Shown here in pieces: positions 15,923 to 16,526 of a DNA stretch of 16,526 nt (its first letter is position 1; each line of letters opens with the position of its first letter). This DNA comes from Rickettsiales bacterium (GTDB lineage Bacteria > Pseudomonadota > Alphaproteobacteria > TMED127). A program made the position numbers and the translations under genes. Location: NCBI GenBank assembly GCA_002690875.1, contig NZGH01000003.1, positions 1-16,526 of the forward strand, read 5' to 3'. The notes beneath the pieces were generated by a model. That model made no database searches and was not told the DNA's origin. It saw nothing but the letters and a program-made list of their open reading frames with translations.

Positions 15923-16526
15923 TAAAAAGAAAGAGACTCCCCAAAAGGGTGAATTTATTGATTTAGATAAAGGTGACTTTAAAAAAAAAACTGGATTTTT
16001 TCAATTTTTCTTTAAATATTTGATAATTTTTATTATTTTTTTTTCTCTAGGTTTATTTGCATACCATCCTTTAAAAGAAAATTTAGATAATAAATTAAAT
16101 GAAACTAATAAATTAGAAGAAAAAAAGGATACAGAAATAGATCAGGAAAAATTGAAAGATGATTTTTTAGTTAAACTTGAAAAAATGACAAATTTTTTTT
16201 CAGAAAAACTAAATCTTTACGAAGAAAAAATAAATAATCTTGAATCTAAAAATAAAGAATTATCTACTCAACTTGATAATGTGAGTGAGTCTTTTAAAAA
16301 CTTTCAACAATTTAATCCAAATGAAAGTTATCTTTTAGACTATAAAAAGAATAAAGTTTTGATTAATTTTTTAAGACTTCAAGAGAATTTTAATAACAGA
16401 AGGGACTTTGGAAGTGAAATTGAAATTTTACTAAGTTTATTTTTAAGAGACTATGAAATCACTAATGCGTTAAATTTTTTTAAAAATTTAGACATTAAAA
16501 ATTTAAAAACAAAGGAAAATTTAATA
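15915..16526 (+). CDS. Membrane-anchored coiled-coil protein, mitofilin/Mic60-like (partial, cut by window end)
   Basis: An open frame runs without a stop from a TTG at 15915 to the window edge (204 codons seen). GGGAAG lies 5 bases before the TTG, inside hemD, supporting that start and an 8-base overlap. Seen: a charged cytoplasmic N-terminus (about 1-27), one membrane helix (about 28-49, very Phe/Ile-rich), then a long Lys/Glu/Asn-rich segment (about 53-130) suited to a coiled coil, and a further helical part. This layout and the position directly after hemD match the alphaproteobacterial Mic60/mitofilin homologues (COG4223), which help shape the inner membrane. The diagnostic mitofilin C-terminal domain lies beyond the window, so HemX-like or another coiled-coil membrane protein remains possible. 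A run of ten A occurs near codons 22-24. Confidence 0.75.
   Translation, partial: MINKKKETPQKGEFIDLDKGDFKKKTGFFQFFFKYLIIFIIFFSLGLFAYHPLKENLDNKLNETNKLEEKKDTEIDQEKLKDDFLVKLEKMTNFFSEKLNLYEEKINNLESKNKELSTQLDNVSESFKNFQQFNPNESYLLDYKKNKVLINFLRLQENFNNRRDFGSEIEILLSLFLRDYEITNALNFFKNLDIKNLKTKENLI

Noticed and set aside
1..16526. CRISPR array, insertion sequence, integrase attachment site, tRNA or defence system.
   Set aside because: No repeated spacer pattern, transposase or integrase frame, tRNA-like fold or defence-gene motif was found in the genes or the short gaps.

Overview
The window is strongly AT-rich chromosomal DNA packed almost wall to wall with genes, from what is most likely a free-living alphaproteobacterium with a small, streamlined genome. 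The lineage call rests on gene content and order: hemC-hemD followed by a membrane-anchored coiled-coil (mitofilin/Mic60-like) gene, divergent from tsaD-gpsA-yciI; a 44-residue SdhAF4 (DUF1674) gene beside rsmB; and a heparinase II/III gene next to rsmB. These neighbourhoods recur in Alphaproteobacteria. An AT-rich marine group (Pelagibacterales, HIMB59 or similar) fits, but the sequence alone does not settle the family. No rRNA, tRNA, CRISPR array, insertion sequence or stretch of more than 300 bases without a gene was seen.

Layout. 85-1299 (+): a UMF1-type major facilitator transporter, overlapping tail to tail with purH. 5655-1289 (-): a tightly overlapping unit of a WecA/WbpL-like polyprenyl-phosphate sugar transferase, a long WbpM/CapD-type UDP-HexNAc 4,6-dehydratase, and purH. 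5691-6947 (+): a UDP-N-acetylhexosamine 6-dehydrogenase divergent from that unit. 9855-6951 (-): rsmB, with its frame broken at a run of ten A, then a heparinase II/III-like gene. 9899-10033 (+): sdhAF4. 14220-10030 (-): tsaD, gpsA and yciI joined by ATGA stop/start overlaps, then acsA. 14281-16526 (+): hemC, hemD and a mic60-like gene cut by the window end.

How the genes fit together. Two regions are housekeeping: tRNA t6A modification, glycerol-3-phosphate synthesis and acetate activation on one strand, tetrapyrrole synthesis with a membrane-organising protein on the other. The middle region (about 2.8-8.6 kb) concerns surface glycans. The dehydratase and dehydrogenase would make modified UDP-HexNAc sugars, the membrane transferase would load the first sugar on undecaprenyl phosphate, and the heparinase-like protein may cut or modify a uronate-containing glycan. 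No other glycosyltransferase, flippase or polymerase is present, so the pathway is incomplete here. The three sugar genes appear to have been placed between the heparinase gene and purH, which I recall as neighbours in many Alphaproteobacteria.

The points most worth a second look are the A10 frameshift in rsmB together with long in-frame A runs elsewhere (13 A in tsaD, 11 A in the dehydrogenase), the sugar-gene insertion overlapping purH, and the tiny sdhAF4 gene sharing its stop region with acsA. I did not find a clearly new multi-gene system.
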